Positions 1 to 12,320 of a stretch of 64,000 nt of DNA are shown here, piece after piece. A program made the position numbers and the translations under genes. Position 1 is the first letter of the stretch. The number at the start of each line of letters is the position of its first letter. The notes beneath the pieces were generated by a model. That model saw only the letters and a list, made by a program, of their open reading frames with translations, searched no databases and was not told the DNA's origin. Origin of the DNA: Oscheius onirici (taxonomy: Eukaryota > Nematoda > Chromadorea > Rhabditida > Rhabditidae); NCBI GenBank assembly GCA_932521025.1, contig OW051470.1:8046501-8110500 (forward strand), in the 5' to 3' direction.

Positions 1-255
1 GTCATAATAATCAGAACTTGTCTAAATCGCGTTAAATTGACAGGATTTTGAAAGTGCCCATAATCCGGCAAACTTCAAGCCAAAAAGGTTCATTCTCTTG
101 AATATATCTCGAAAAGGAAACATTCCAAAAGTTATATGCTGTGAGTGGCGTAATCACAAAACATGCTCAATCAGCCCAGCTTGAGTCCCGTTAACAAGAC
201 TACCGACTGTCCTTGGAAATTATGCTAGGCAGTTTGTTTTCCATTCCTGACTCAC

Positions 256-3200
256 CACTACTCGGAGCCGGGTCAATCTCAGCTGCCCACTTGTCGATAT
301 CACTCTCATCAACCAGTTCTGTCTGTTGGTTTCGACCAGGAGCCAGTGAAGCGGCTATTCTTCTGAGCTTGTCCTCTTCACTTTCTCCCTCTGGAGCTTC
401 CATCATGACACTGGCTTCAGGATGCCGAGATCCGTAGACATTGGGCACAAATCTTTTCCTCCTTCTACTGTCATCTTCCCAGACATCCAGGCGCCAGAAC
501 ATTTGTCTAGAATTTAGATTTTTTTCCGCTTAAAAATAGGGTACGGTGTTTTGTCCTGCGTGCTCCAGGCTCCACTAGGCGAACGAAGAATGGTTGTCAT
601 CTTGTCCAACATCTTGGAAGCAATCAGACTGTCCCTTCTTCGACCACTTCTGATCAGCTGGTCGTTTCTGCCCTCCTCGTCTCGTCGTCTTTGCAACATT
701 TCCGAGGATTCCGTCTAGAAATCTCACTTTAGGAATTCTAGGGTCCGAACCTCAAATTGAGCATGTTTCGTCACGTCATCCGCTCTCAGTCTGTTCAGAA
801 TAAAGTCAGCCTCGTTCGAGACTCTCAGAACGTGGTCTCGGGTTGCGTGAGCCATCAGTCTTCCTGAATTATCGTTATAGGTTACCTGCTCGAAAGAAAG
901 TTTTACCTTCGTTCACAAGCTCGATAAAAGCGAGGCCGGCATGTTTCTGAAGGGACGTCTGCCATTCTTGGGAGCAGAGTAACATGACCAGCTCGATGAC
1001 CGATCCCAGCTTGTTCTTCAACGTGTCCAGCACTCTGGTATCGTTCATAATCTCCTGTCCATGTGTTCCGAGCAGGGTTTTCTGGAGGAAACTCCGGAAA
1101 TCGCTCATGATTTCGCGAAGAAGAGGAGCGGTTGTCTCGAGGGCTTTCTGTAGCTTGTCCGTAAGATATTTCCGCCTCTCTCCCGGTTCCATAGCAACTG
1201 GCTGACTTCCCCCGATTTTGGACAGTTCTTCAGCCTGAAAATGGATTGTGTGCTCTCAAATCTCACTACGTTTCGTTCAATAAAAAGAGATCACTACCGT
1301 AACACATCTAGTTTACCCCTACACCGGAATAACATGGAAACTTAGGATTTTTTTTAGGTATTTTCCTGACTGAGTGTCCTACGTTTGAGTGTTTTACTTG
1401 TGTCGCGGCAAACTAAATGGGTTACAGTAATCCCTCTTTTTATTGAGCCTAAATCTCACCCTGTACTCTTTCCCATCCTTTTTCAGTGCCTTCTGTGTCA
1501 GATTGATTGAGCTGATTCCCTCTCTGACCTCCTCTGCTTCATCTTCAATGGCAGCATGTTCCGCCGTGGGAGTAGGCGGCACTTCTTGTTCTCCACCCAC
1601 AGAACTAGAATCGGTTTGATCGTGCTCCGATCCTCCATTTGTGGTAGAATTGAAGAAAGGACTTGGACTTGAAGGTGGCTCAAGAATGTCCCTGTACCTT
1701 GAGACCATCAGAACGGAAAGCAAGTAGATGACGGCAAGAGCCAGGAACTGTGCCTGTCTGTTTTCTTCCTAAAAGTCTTTTCCTTCATTTTTTTACCGAA
1801 GCCTACCACCATGTCCCGATAGACAATCCCCTTGATTCTCGTCAGATCACATTCTTGCAACAGTCTGTCCATGTCCAGGATTCCTTCCTTAGCCTTATCC
1901 TCCAGAGCTCCTCTGACAAAATGGAAAATGGCCTCATTTTTGGGATTAGCTTGTGGATCGAATAGACGACCGTGATTGTTGTCCGGTCGGTCCACTGTCG
2001 GACTGTTGAGGTGGCCACGAGACGGAGAGCCTGTCGCAGGACTCCTCCAGAAGGCATGTTCTTCTCTTGCTCAAGCTCGGCGAAGGAAACACTACTGTTG
2101 AAGATGAACGTGTCGGCCAGCGAAACGAATCTGGAGAGAATGTCAGCAGCATGTTCGATGGGCAGGTCCTGTTGCGTGGCGTCGGCTATTTCTAGCTCGC
2201 TCTGGAAATGAGGGTTGTTTTGTCTGTTCAAAACTAGCGGGTTACTGAAGTATTTTGCGCGTCGAGACCAACAACACCAGTCCTTTAAACTTTGAAAGAT
2301 CCTTTTTAGCATTTTCTGTGTTTTCAAGTTTTTAACTAATTACAGTTTGTTTAGTGAGGCGGCGGACTAGACAGCCTTTTAAAATTGTTGCACAACCTGC
2401 AAACATTTGATACTCAGCCAACCAAAAATTTGAATTTGGCCCAAAATTTGGAAATTTTTCAAGGACTGTCCAGTCCGCCGTCTGGCTAAACAAACTATAG
2501 TTTGCATGTTTTTATCTGACAACGTAAAAGTATAAAAACCTTAAAACGATACCCGAACAGGATCCAAGAAATTTAAAGGACTATGTGGTTGGTCCCGACA
2601 CGAACAAGACAAACAGTAACCCGTCAATTAAATTTCCTTCTGCCCTATAAGAGAGACCGACAATCAGTGACTGAATGACAGAGAGACTCACATTAGGAGA
2701 AGTTGCAGAAGCTAGAAGAGGCAAGAGTCCACCACAGGCCATGATGACACTGTCGGCCAGCTGTGAAATGACATGGACGGCGTTCCCGACAAAGATCTGA
2801 TTGTCATTGTGGTTACAGGCATCCGTGACAGAGCTTGGCTGTTCAGGTCTACAATTTTCTATTTTACAGAATCTAAATAGTCAACTCACACTCTCCATTC
2901 GAGAAGAACCGACTCGATTCCAGTCAACAGATCACCAAGAAGACGAAGATGCACATGAGACCAGCAAAATTCCGGTGTACGGTAGATTGGCGACGGTTTC
3001 TCCGAAGGACTCCTCTCATCGGCGTCTTCCAGAGCTTCATCTGGACTGGAAGCAGTCTTGACCGGACTTCCAGAGTTCCCATTCTGTCGGTACCGCTCCC
3101 AGCTGACCTTCGAATGAGCGATGGCCAGCGTGTCGACCCAGACTCTCCAGCCACCGTACTCGTGTCTAATGGCGTGCTGGAGCAGAATGGCAAAGATCTC

Positions 3201-6200
3201 GTAGACGAGGTCCGTGATCTCTTTCTCGCTCTCATTTTGCGGGTAGATGTAGCTGAGGGAGATGAGCCACTCTTGCCAGACGGACATTTGGAGGATGGTT
3301 CGTCGGTTCTCTTTGACGTCGCGACACATGTTGATCAGATCGATGAGGAACTGCTTCTTTACCTGCAAGTTGGTCAGTGAGAAGGAACTAAAAACTAGTT
3401 GAACAGTAAATCAGTAGACAGGACGGGACATGGTATTTTGGAACTGAAGAATCAGGAAAGGTAAAACCTACAGTACTCTAGAAAGGCACACTGTGGAAGA
3501 TTATACCGAAGTCTTTGGAAGAAATGACTTGGAGGAATATACGGCTGTGAGAGTCAATCGGATTCAGTAAGTACATGAGTTAAAGTATAGGAAGAAAACA
3601 GAAAAAAATATGGCACGGAAAAGTCACTTACCTGCATCATCTCCTCATTCTCCTTGCTCTGTTGTACCAGGTTAGCTATCACCTTCAACATCATCGGGTT
3701 CTCGAATCTGTGCTCTGGACTGGCTGGTGTCTGTAGGACGAAGCTTGGAGCCGGAACGACTCTCTCCACAAGAATTTCCAGAAGGACATTGTAGGTAGCA
3801 ATAGTCAGGAAGTCACAGTGGAGAAACAATCTTTCGGTGATCAGCGTGAACAGATTGAGGTTCCCGACAGCTTCTAGTTTCCTCTTCAGAGTGGATCTTT
3901 GAAGGAAGAAGCCGAGCAGTTTCAGTGCTGGTAGTCTGATCAACTGATTCGGAGAAGTCAAGAGCTTGAAGACGACTCCAATCGCCTTGTTCCTGTCCAG
4001 AGACGGGATCATGAACTGGGGAAAGTCGGCCAAAAGACTGATGATCAGAGTCGTGAAGTCGTATAGATTATCGTCCTCGTTGACTGTAGCGACAAAGTTC
4101 AGTAGGGTATTGATCTCTTCGTCTCGGCTACTGCTGTCACCGTCATCCGTCATCACTATGAGTCGTCTGATGAACAGAAGAATCTCCTTCCTGATCTCGA
4201 CTACTGTCTGAATCGGAAACTCTGTATTCCTCGGCTCAATTTGGTAGTTTGAAGAGGGTTTCGGCGGGACGACCCAGTAGAAATGCTTGACGGCGTGGCA
4301 GAGCTCGATCACTGTCGGAACTCGTCTGGAAATTGATATTTACTTTGTCCCTTTTACCTTTCTGTCTCTCTGGTGGGAGACAGTAAAAAATGAGTCCCTC
4401 TGCCACTTTCCCGCGAAACGCCAAGTATTTTTTGTCAACTCTGGTCGAGTCCAATCCCTTACAAACTCTCGAATGTAATCCCATTAAAATTGAGCAAACT
4501 TTGTTCAAAACAGCTATAAGTATCTCTATTTTTTGCTATAAAAGCAACTCGAAAACTCCATGAGGCACATTCGACAACGACTCGTGATGCCTGCTCGCCG
4601 TTCCCGCTCCGCTGGCCGTGCCGTCAGCCGTTCCCGTAGCCGTAGCCGCTCGGGTAGCCGTCGTGCCGGAAAGAAGATTGCTGCCGCCAGGACCCGTAGC
4701 CGTAGCCGAGCGAGTAGCCGTAGCCGTTCGCGAAGCCCCGTTGCCGCTGCCCAGTCCTACCGCCGCTACAGCTACACCTGGCGCGACAGGAACGGACGTC
4801 TCCGCGACCGCAAGGGACGCTTCACCAAGGAGCGCTGAATAAATTGTGCACAGCACTGTTCTTGTTCTTCTTAGTTGGTCTTCGGTGGTGGTTCTACTGG
4901 GGGTCTCGTTCTTCTGATGTCTCGGCAACTCTTCTAGTCAACCCAATGGACAACTTCTCTTCTAGGCGAACCTTGTAGAGCAGCAGAAGAAGACGTCTCA
5001 AAGACGACTACCAACTTCTTCTCTACCTTTCAGTCACCATTTTCATCTTATTGAATAAACATCGCCTAGATCTCTGTTCTTACATTACCTATCCTTGCTC
5101 TCAGTTCTTAGTTGATCGAATGGGACAGGGTAGTTCTACCCGGGATCCTCTTTTTCACTAATGTCTCGGAGTCACTTCTAGCCATTCCGGAGCGATGTTC
5201 CTCTAGTCCAAACTACCTTCTATCAGCAGGACAACTAGCAGTTTCTCTACCACCAAGTATTCCAATGGGACCCGACTCTCATGTTACCAAGAGTCCCTGC
5301 TACTCGATTGTTCCGGACTCCTGCTACTTTCAACTGCTTCTCCAACCTGTCATATAAAGAATCTTGCAACGTTAACTCCGTGAACTGTCTCTCTGTCTCA
5401 CTTACCTCAAAATCTTTGGGAATATCGAGTTTGCCAAGAACTCGGAAGAGAGGTAGCAATACAGTTGCCATTGAACTTCTGGAGCACTGTTGATCCATAG
5501 ACGGGGATTGAACAGAATGTGATCGAATAGCTGCTTCAGCAGCAAGAGTCCAGCTGGACATGCGAGCAAAAACTTTGCCATTCCGATGACAGTTTCCACC
5601 ACATTCATTGTCAAGTGACTAGGAGATGCTTTTTGTAGAGCATGGGCTATGATTAGGAAGCCTTTGCATTGGAAGAGTTGCTGCTGACTTGTTTGTGAGC
5701 TTTTCAAGAGTTTGGAAATGAGCGAGAGGAGGGTTGAACAGATGTCCACATCGACTGGAGATCCATCCTTCTGGGGTAGATCCAGCTGGGAGAAAAGAGG
5801 CAGAAGGATCTGGATACCACCGACTGACTGAAAGAGACACGGTTCTTGTTTTAAAGGACTGTCACTTACTCGTAAAGAGTCGTGGATGGAATGAGTTGTG
5901 ATGACTTCCACGCCCTGAAAGTTGTTAAAGTTTCCTAGAGAACTTCCTAGAGAAGCTAACTTCGAAAATGGACAGAAAAGCGCAGTTTGCGCGCGTCAGA
6001 AAATTCTAATTCATTCAGAGAAATCTCCCTGCTCTGGAAAGTTGTTCTATTGTCTTTTTCACGTCCAGAACATCAAAATGAGACCAAGCATGCCCTGATT
6101 TTTGGAATTTAAAAAGATCGTACCTCTCTCATCACGGCATGCGGCACCTGCACAAAATATCCGGCTGAAGTTTTTGGCGGAGCATGGAGACACAACTGTC

Positions 6201-9200
6201 CGTGACAATTCTAAATCGTACTGTAAGAAAATTCATGATAATTATCATACCTTCGGACAGTAGGCCATGACCAGAGCCGCATTGAGTCTCCCGTCGAACA
6301 AATGCTTTTTGTATCCTTCTGGCAAGTTACTCTCCGAGTCGTGTTTGAAGTAACTTTGGTAGCTCGGTCCCAGACAGAACAGACTGTGTGCCTGTTTGAG
6401 AGAAATAGCCTCGGCGAAGAGATACGAGGCTCCAAGTTGGCCACAGAAGGCCGTATCTGCGTCGCCTTCTGGACAGACACCGATGGCGCAACGGTCGAAA
6501 TGATCCGAAGCTGAGACTGCCCAACTCATCTCGACCGTCTCGGCCAGCTGTCCATCCAAATAGCACTTTATTTCGGAACGTCCCCAGCGAGAATAATGAT
6601 GTGCCAAGGCGACGTGATGCCACTTCCGGGGAGTCAGCTCGGCCTATTGAAAATTAGGATAGAAGGTCTGGAGAGCTTACCCGGATGCACTTGGAAATCG
6701 GCTTGCCTTTAGTTTTCTCGGAATTGACTACCAGACAATTACCAGTGAATTGGCATGAGTAGCCGATTCCTTTGTTTGTACGGAAGCTGAAAATGGGACT
6801 GACTGACTGACTGACTGACTGACTGACTGACTGACTGACTGACTGACTGACTGACTGACTGACTGACTGACTGACTGACTGACTGACTGACTGACTGACT
6901 GACTGACTGACTGACTGACTGACTGACTGACTGACTGACTGACTGACTGACTGACTGACTGACTGACTGACTGACTGACTGACTGACTGACTGACTGACT
7001 GACTGACTGACTGACTGACTGACTGACTGACTGACTGACTGACTGACTGACTGACTGACTGACTGACTGACTGACTGACTGACTGACTGACTGACTGACT
7101 GACTGACTGACTGACTGACTGACTGACTGACTGACTGACTGACTGACTGACTGACTGACTGACTGACTGACTGACTGACTGACTGACTGACTGACTGACT
7201 GACTGACTGACTGACTGACTGACTGACTGACTGACTGACTGACTGACTGACTGACTGACTGACTGACTGACTGACTGACTGACTGACTGACTGACTGACT
7301 GACTGACTGACTGACTGACTGACTGACTGACTGACTGACTGACTGACTGACTGACTGACTGACTGACTGACTGACTGACTGACTGACTGACTGACTGACT
7401 GACTGACTGACTGACTGACTGACTGACTGACTGACTGACTGACTGACTGACTGACTGACTGACTGACTGACTGACTGACTGACTGACTGACTGACTGACT
7501 GACTGACTGACTGACTGACTGACTGACTGACTGACTGACCAATACAGATAAGGTCTCTCCTTCTCAAAAGTCACACTGTTCAATGGATCCATTCTGAACC
7601 ATGTCGCGAAGGTCCAGCCCTGTTGGTAGGGGAATTTAGACAGTGGTGGGATGATAATTCCCTAAACAGATGTTTTTTGATGAAAAGAGTGAAAAAGTAC
7701 GGCTTGAGATTTGCCCGGGAACGAGAAGAAAACATCGGCTGTGTCCGTCTGTGGCATTTCTGTCATGACTTGGAGCAGTCTCATTGCGTGAGATGGCTGA
7801 AATTTCATGACTTTCTCAGAAGAAAAGAGTAAAACTAACCCATTTGTTGTCGACAGCCTGAAGTGATCTTAAAAAGTGTTTTGTTTCTTTCACTGTGATC
7901 GAATAGGACGTAAGAAGGCCAAGAAGTTGGATGAGCAGGTCCGTCAGCATAACTGGAGCAGAAGGAAGTTGATCCAAGATTCTGGTTATCATAGAGACAC
8001 GAGAACAGGCTTCCAGATTACGATTACTCTTCCGGACGAGAGCCACGAAGACACTCCAGATTTCTGCCTGAAAGAAGTACTTTCGAACTTTTTTTTTGTC
8101 TCTTTTTCATTTCAACTCTGAACTACTCGTCAAAACTGACTCTTATCTACAGAATTTAGTCTTGACACTGTCTTCCGGACTGTGACTCTAAATTCTTTTC
8201 TAGTCTTTTCAAGCCCCTGTACTCTCTACCCAAGTCTGAGTCCTGACTCAAAGCACTCTCTGTCTGGTCACAAAACCAGGCAGTTATAGTCTGTAAGTGA
8301 AATCCCGAGAAAATGCAAAAATGCGTGTCGAGACCCGTTGACATTTATTCACTGCAATTCGAGTTCGCTGCGAGACGCTGGCTGAGTATCCAAAGTTTAC
8401 ACGTAAATTTAAAGGTCGCATTTTTTTTGGGCGTTACAGACTGAATACGGTCTCCTAGTCTGATTATTTTACTGTACTCTCTACTGGTATTTCGCTTTCC
8501 TATACTCTGGTTATCTGTGCGACAGAAATACAAAAAAGTAAGGTCCAAATAGTCACCTGAAGACTGTCGTCACAATGTGTCAACAACGTCAGCATTCTGT
8601 CAATGTTCGTGAAGTCTTCGATGATGAACCGATTCTCCAGATCAAAGTTGCCCGCGACTAGAACATTGAAGAGCTGATTCACAACTTCCGACTTGTCCAT
8701 TGTTCCATTTTTAATGGATCTGATCAATCTCTCAAAGAGGTCCTGTGGCGATTCGTCCGAATTGTGAATTACGGTAGTTTTCGAGACTATTCGAGGCAGG
8801 GAGGCCACTGATTCCAGCTGAAAATTATAATTTTTGCTCTATCATCAAAGTGGTAAATATACTACGTTTAGCCGGACATGCTTTCAAATTGTGAAGGGGT
8901 ACGGTAGGAGATAAATACGCAGTTTTCGAATATTTTGGAATTCGACGGTACGGTAGCGAAAAAAAGCAGCTTTTTACGCGGGAACAGCACATGTCTTTTC
9001 ACCTTTTTTTTGGTGACAGTAGAAAGGTTTTTCACTCTTTTGATGTTCTGCAAAGTTGTAGTTTTTTATCTTCTCTGCAACCTTGGATGTATTACAAAGC
9101 TTGAAAATGACTTTTTCAGCTCTAACAGTGGCTCGGAAGTGTGTAAATCTAAGGATAAAAAGTGGCAGTCTATAGTGTATTCGGAAGTGCGAGCGGCTTT

Positions 9201-10654
9201 CTCTCTAATGTATTCGGAACTGACAGGTACGGGGGTGGCAGCTCGAGAATCTCGTCTGACCGTCAAGTTAGCAAAGCTCTCTCGACGACTCTGAACTCGG
9301 CTTGGAGAGGGACTCGGTCGGGTCAAGTCCAATTCAATTGGGATATTCTGTAAAGGAATCTTGGAGAGACGGGGTCAAAGAAAGAAAAAGAGTACAGGGC
9401 CTACCTCTAGAGGCTTGTCTTCCGAGACAGATTCCAGTTGAGATTCTGGAAGGAAACTTTCCGAAGAGATTGGCTTGGCAGCAAAGATGTTTTCCTCGAG
9501 AGTACCCTCGTTTTGTTCTGCTAGTTCTTGAAGTGGTTCTGATATTTTTTCTTCTTCCTTCTTTGAGTCGTCAAAGCCGTTTGTTGTGGCACTGAAAGAA
9601 ATGGTTGAGAGGAGTGTGTATCGCTCAGTTGGAGAGTTTGACAGTCTAAAGTCTGTTCAGAAAAAAATAACGAACATAAATATTTCGCTTCGAGAACCAC
9701 AAAACCCCTGATTTTCAGGGAATCGCGCCAATTCACCGTTGAGAAAATCAAGAAATCGGTGGTTTGTGGTTCTCGAAACAAAATATTTTTGGGTTACTGT
9801 TGCGTTCTTTTTTTCTGAACAGACTTTAGTTCTAATACGATAGCTGAATGTTCTAGTTTTTTCTCATGACACCAACCTTTCTTAGTCTCTTTTTTCACTG
9901 TTCTTTTCTGGTTCAGCTATTCTCATCTCGTGACTCCCCTACAGAACAATTGGCAAGTTTCCTCTTGGTCTGGATCTGAACATACCCGACTCTTGTCTAA
10001 TAATTGAACTGAACAGCTGACTGACTACTGTACTTTCTGAACTGATCGACTGTTTTGACTATCTAACAAATCATCGTCTAGTGAGAATTTGTCCCTCTTT
10101 CTCCTGACTCTCACCTGTCTGGAGAAACTTTAGCTTCAGATCACCCTCGTCAGAAATCTGACTCTTTAATATCAGTTTCAGGCATTCGATTCTATCTAGA
10201 CTTAGTGACTGTAGATTTGATTCTTGTCTGAACTAAAAGAAAAACAGAAAAAAAAATATTACCTTTGAGCTTCTTCAGCAAAAGAGCCTGCTTCTGAGTT
10301 GTCCAAAGCTATTGAGTCCATCTGTTCTTCCTCCGCCTTTAGTTCTTCCAGGGTCTTGTCAGTTGTCAGATGAGTGGATGGGACTGTCTCCTCGTCTAAA
10401 ACAGTCAGTTACGGTAGTTTTTTAACTTTCAATAAAAAAAGTTAACAGTCTTCTTTGTCGCTCAAAAAGTTCTGTCTAAATTGTGGTTTTCTTCAAATTT
10501 CGTTAGTTTTTCCTATTGAAATTGGATATTTCAAAGTAAAACCTCAAAGATGAACACATTTTATCATAATCTTACTTGAGTTTTTCGGTTTTCCATTTCC
10601 CACTTGGATCGGTGATCCTGAAGGATGTTCCAGCTCTTCCAGCGGCTCCTCCAT
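256..10654 (-). CDS. sel-2: LRBA/neurobeachin (SEL-2) homologue, 5' part of gene
   Basis: BEACH-family scaffold of membrane traffic; C. elegans SEL-2 affects LIN-12/Notch and LET-23 trafficking (family knowledge). I model 23 exons, high to low: 10654-10576, 10395-10263, 9591-9405, 9347-9231, 8817-8557, 8067-7840, 7796-7701, 7661-7540, 6786-6681, 6643-6251, 6210-6124, 5914-5870, 5827-5406, 4325-3632, 3362-2890, 2848-2692, 2201-1996, 1912-1810, 1768-1460, 1234-907, 863-751, 714-545, 506-256. Phases agree throughout (about 1,693 codons). Landmarks: [10 protein letters not shown], the ConA-like lectin domain (WFRMDPLN to [11 protein letters not shown]), armadillo-like region ([17 protein letters not shown]), LLREI and [12 protein letters not shown], then [10 protein letters not shown] just before the PH-BEACH module, which is off the left edge. 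The start follows an acidic N-terminus and a TTTTTAG acceptor. Two donors (1996; 1810 or 1807) are weak. The intron 4326-5405 holds an antisense gene and 6787-7539 is a microsatellite. Confidence 0.93.
2343..2500. repeat. MITE-like inverted repeat in sel-2 intron
   Basis: Terminal arms of about 35 bp (GTTTGTTTAG then GGCGGACT, and the inverse complement near 2470-2500) flank about 80 bp of AT-rich sequence that contains a TGATACTCAGCC motif also found inside the GGGCTGTCTC elements at 12647 and 55779. It lies in the intron 2202-2691. No clear target-site duplication was found, so the element class is uncertain. Confidence 0.55.
4537..4543 (+). promoter_or_regulatory. TATA box of sperm-chromatin copy 1
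   Basis: TATAAAA lies 50 bp upstream of the ATG at 4587 and only 23 bp before an in-frame ATG at 4560. A start site about 30 bp downstream of the TATA box falls after 4560, which favours 4587 as the initiator. The box is conserved in the other two copies. Confidence 0.65.
4587..4838 (+). CDS. spch: Sperm chromatin basic protein (SPCH-like), copy 1
   Basis: An 83-residue, intronless, extremely basic protein. It has an N-terminal [11 protein letters not shown], alternating RS dipeptides and GRKK-type basic patches, then a C-terminal tail rich in Tyr/Arg with [15 protein letters not shown]. This resembles the nematode SPCH small nuclear basic proteins that package sperm DNA (recalled family; the function is inferred). 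The coding sequence is identical at the nucleotide level, by eye, to copies at 26809-27060 and 61216-61467. AATAAA overlaps the last base of the stop codon (4838-4843), giving an almost absent 3'UTR. The gene lies in a sel-2 intron on the opposite strand. An upstream in-frame ATG at 4560 would add nine residues but lies before the expected transcription start. Confidence 0.82.
   Translation: MPARRSRSAGRAVSRSRSRSRSGSRRAGKKIAAARTRSRSRASSRSRSRSPVAAAQSYRRYSYTWRDRNGRLRDRKGRFTKER
4839..5270 (+). repeat. Degenerate repeats of the sperm-chromatin gene 3' flank
   Basis: Downstream of the poly(A) signal, two diverged units share the order: GAATAAA, a TTCTTAGTTGGTC/GATCG box, a TAGTTCTAC box, TGATGTCTCGG or AATGTCTCGG, and CTTCTAG followed by TCAACC or CCATTCC. 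The first unit runs about 4838-4960 and the second about 5045-5210. A comparable second unit lies at 61676-61800. They may be relics of tandem gene copies whose coding part was lost. Confidence 0.5.
6797..7539. repeat. (GACT)n microsatellite forming a sel-2 intron
   Basis: A perfect GACT tetranucleotide tract of 743 bp (about 185.75 units) with no interruption visible. On the gene strand it reads (GTCA)n and starts exactly at the 5' splice site after the LYW/C codon. Only about ten non-repeat bases, containing the CCCATTTTCAG acceptor, separate it from the next exon. The intron is 6787-7539 (753 nt). Its true length may differ because assemblers often misjudge such tracts. Confidence 0.95.
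8900..9062. repeat. Partial copy of the intronic hairpin family (half-site)
   Basis: Within sel-2 intron 8818-9230, GATGTTCTGCAAAGTTGTAG at 9042-9061 matches the left arm of the hairpin family found at 23999, 24181, 34776, 43048, 52361 and 58776. The right arm is degraded. Confidence 0.5.
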
Positions 10655-12320
10655 TCTCGAACCGGCTCCACGGTTATTTTCGCTAAAAATGATCACTTTT
10701 TCCCCTAAAAAGACCAGGAAAACAAGGAAAAACTAGTTTTCTGTCAGGAAAAATGTCCAGTGGATTATTCAAAAGGACAACGTGGCTGCCCGCGCTAAGA
10801 CTTTGCCAAGCCGTGTGAGGTCATTGATTTTGGCGCTATTTTTGAAAACTAGTGGAGGGAAAGAAAAGAATTTGAAAAAAAGAGAAAAAGAAGAAAAGAG
10901 ATGCCCACAACAAGTGGGCAATTTGTCTTCTTTGGAAGAGAGGGCAAAGAGACTCTCTCACTCTTACTCTCTGGACAGGTGGGGACGGCGAGAGACGCAG
11001 AGGACTCTCGGGGAGACCACCTAGTATTAGGACTCTGAAAATGGGCATATAGCCAGCCGACTACGGCGAATCCATGAAAGAGCTCTCTCCCTCTTTTGAA
11101 TAGGTCAACACGAGTGGAAGGAAAGTAGAGGGTGGTGGATTTGGGACTCAGACTCTTGACTCGACTGACTAGCAGAAAATTCTTCGGAACTTGACAGAGT
11201 GAAGGTCAAGGGTACAAGTAGCAAGGGACAAATAGTGGACAGGAAGAGAGACAAACTGGAATTAGACTATGAGAAAAGCTGTGGAACTGGACAAGGAGGG
11301 AGTGACAGATTGGAAAAGAGTGAGAGGAATTCGAAGGGTATGGGAGACTGAAAATGTCAGAAAACTGGTAAGAAAGAGTCTTAGAAACAAAGCGTGAGAA
11401 CCGAAGTGGCCGGTAGATGAACAGACTTTTGAAGACATTTTCAGTATCCCATACCCTTCGAAACTTTACAGTAGCAGTGTCTGAACATATTGTATTAGGA
11501 GCTTCTGTTTCTACTTCACTTCTAGAAACCTTTCAAAATACCATGGCTGAGAATAAGTGAAACTATTAGATCCCAGCCGGATACTATGGGAGAGGCCAGT
11601 CTATGGAGCAGTGTGACTCATAGTCTCTTCCAGACAAATAGAGAGAAGAGACTCACAAGGTTAGGAGGGGGGATGGCGAACAGTTGGGACAGTAGAGACT
11701 CATTTTGAAACACAAGAGTCCAGTCAAAAAAATTCAAGATATCTAAAGGGTAGTCAGCCACTGGATTTCCAACAACAGACAGTCGGGAGAACTGATTGTG
11801 AGAGACAGTTCCATAAAGAGAAGAACCAGGTTCAGCCAAGAGCCGAGAGTCAGAAAGTCATATCCAGACAGTGAGTCGAGGTCTTCAGACGAGTCATGAG
11901 AGACTATGGTGAGACACAGGCAGAGAAATAGATCCAGTACAGTATAGATGACTGGAAGTGTTAGAACCAGTCTACTAGTCAAGCAACTACCAAGAGCCCA
12001 GAGTTGATGATCAAGAGAAAAGTTCCTGTGGAAGTCAGAGTCAGGGACAGGGTAGCCAGTTCCGGAGAGATACAGAGTCGATAGTTCTAGCAGATAGACA
12101 GGAGACAGGGCACTGAATCAGATATTGTTCAGACATAGTATTAGAAACGTTTAGACCAGACAGAGAGTCTAGGTTTCCAACATCCAGTTACCGTCCGTTG
12201 GTCAAGAGACTACCAAGAATCTGGCACCTGAACCAGACTACAGTAGCATCAGTACAGAAAACACCGCGTTAGAGATAGATTATTATGGAATTTTTCCACA
12301 CCGGTTTGGTTAGGAAGATC
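10655..12320. other. Intergenic region with no recognisable gene
   Basis: About 1.7 kb between the sel-2 start and the next gene's stop. It is rich in GAGAGTC and GACTC-type short repeats and has stop codons in all frames within short distances. No conserved motif, RNA gene or transposon ends were recognised. The first few hundred bases presumably carry the sel-2 promoter. The TTTTTAG acceptor about 30 bases before the sel-2 ATG could be a spliced-leader site. Confidence 0.5.

Larger units (their letters stand above)
4430..4960 (+). repeat. Duplicated sperm-chromatin gene cassette, copy 1
   Basis: This roughly 530-bp block recurs at 26693-27190 (inverted) and 61052-61610. Homology starts upstream at the TCTGGTCGAGTCC region, covers promoter, coding sequence and 3' flank, and ends near CCAATGGACAACTTCTCTTC. 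The flanks outside differ, so the unit was copied as a cassette. Confidence 0.85.

Noticed and set aside
1912-2010. Apparent frameshift in sel-2
   Set aside because: Two overlapping frames looked like a one-base deletion, but an 83-nt intron (GTGGAC donor, TTTTGTCAG acceptor) joins them in the correct phase. The donor is weak, so cDNA support would be useful.
4536-4928. 130-residue open frame antisense to the sperm-chromatin gene (also at 26719 and 61165)
   Set aside because: It is a shadow of biased Arg/Ser codons on the other strand. Ala/Thr/Gly-rich, no domain, and it starts in the 3' flank.
6654-7592. Open frames encoding 250 or more residues of SVSQ repeats on the minus strand
   Set aside because: They are the (GACT)n intron read in its three stop-free frames. 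Flanking residues match LRBA/NBEA exons on both sides and splice signals are present, so it is not an independent protein.
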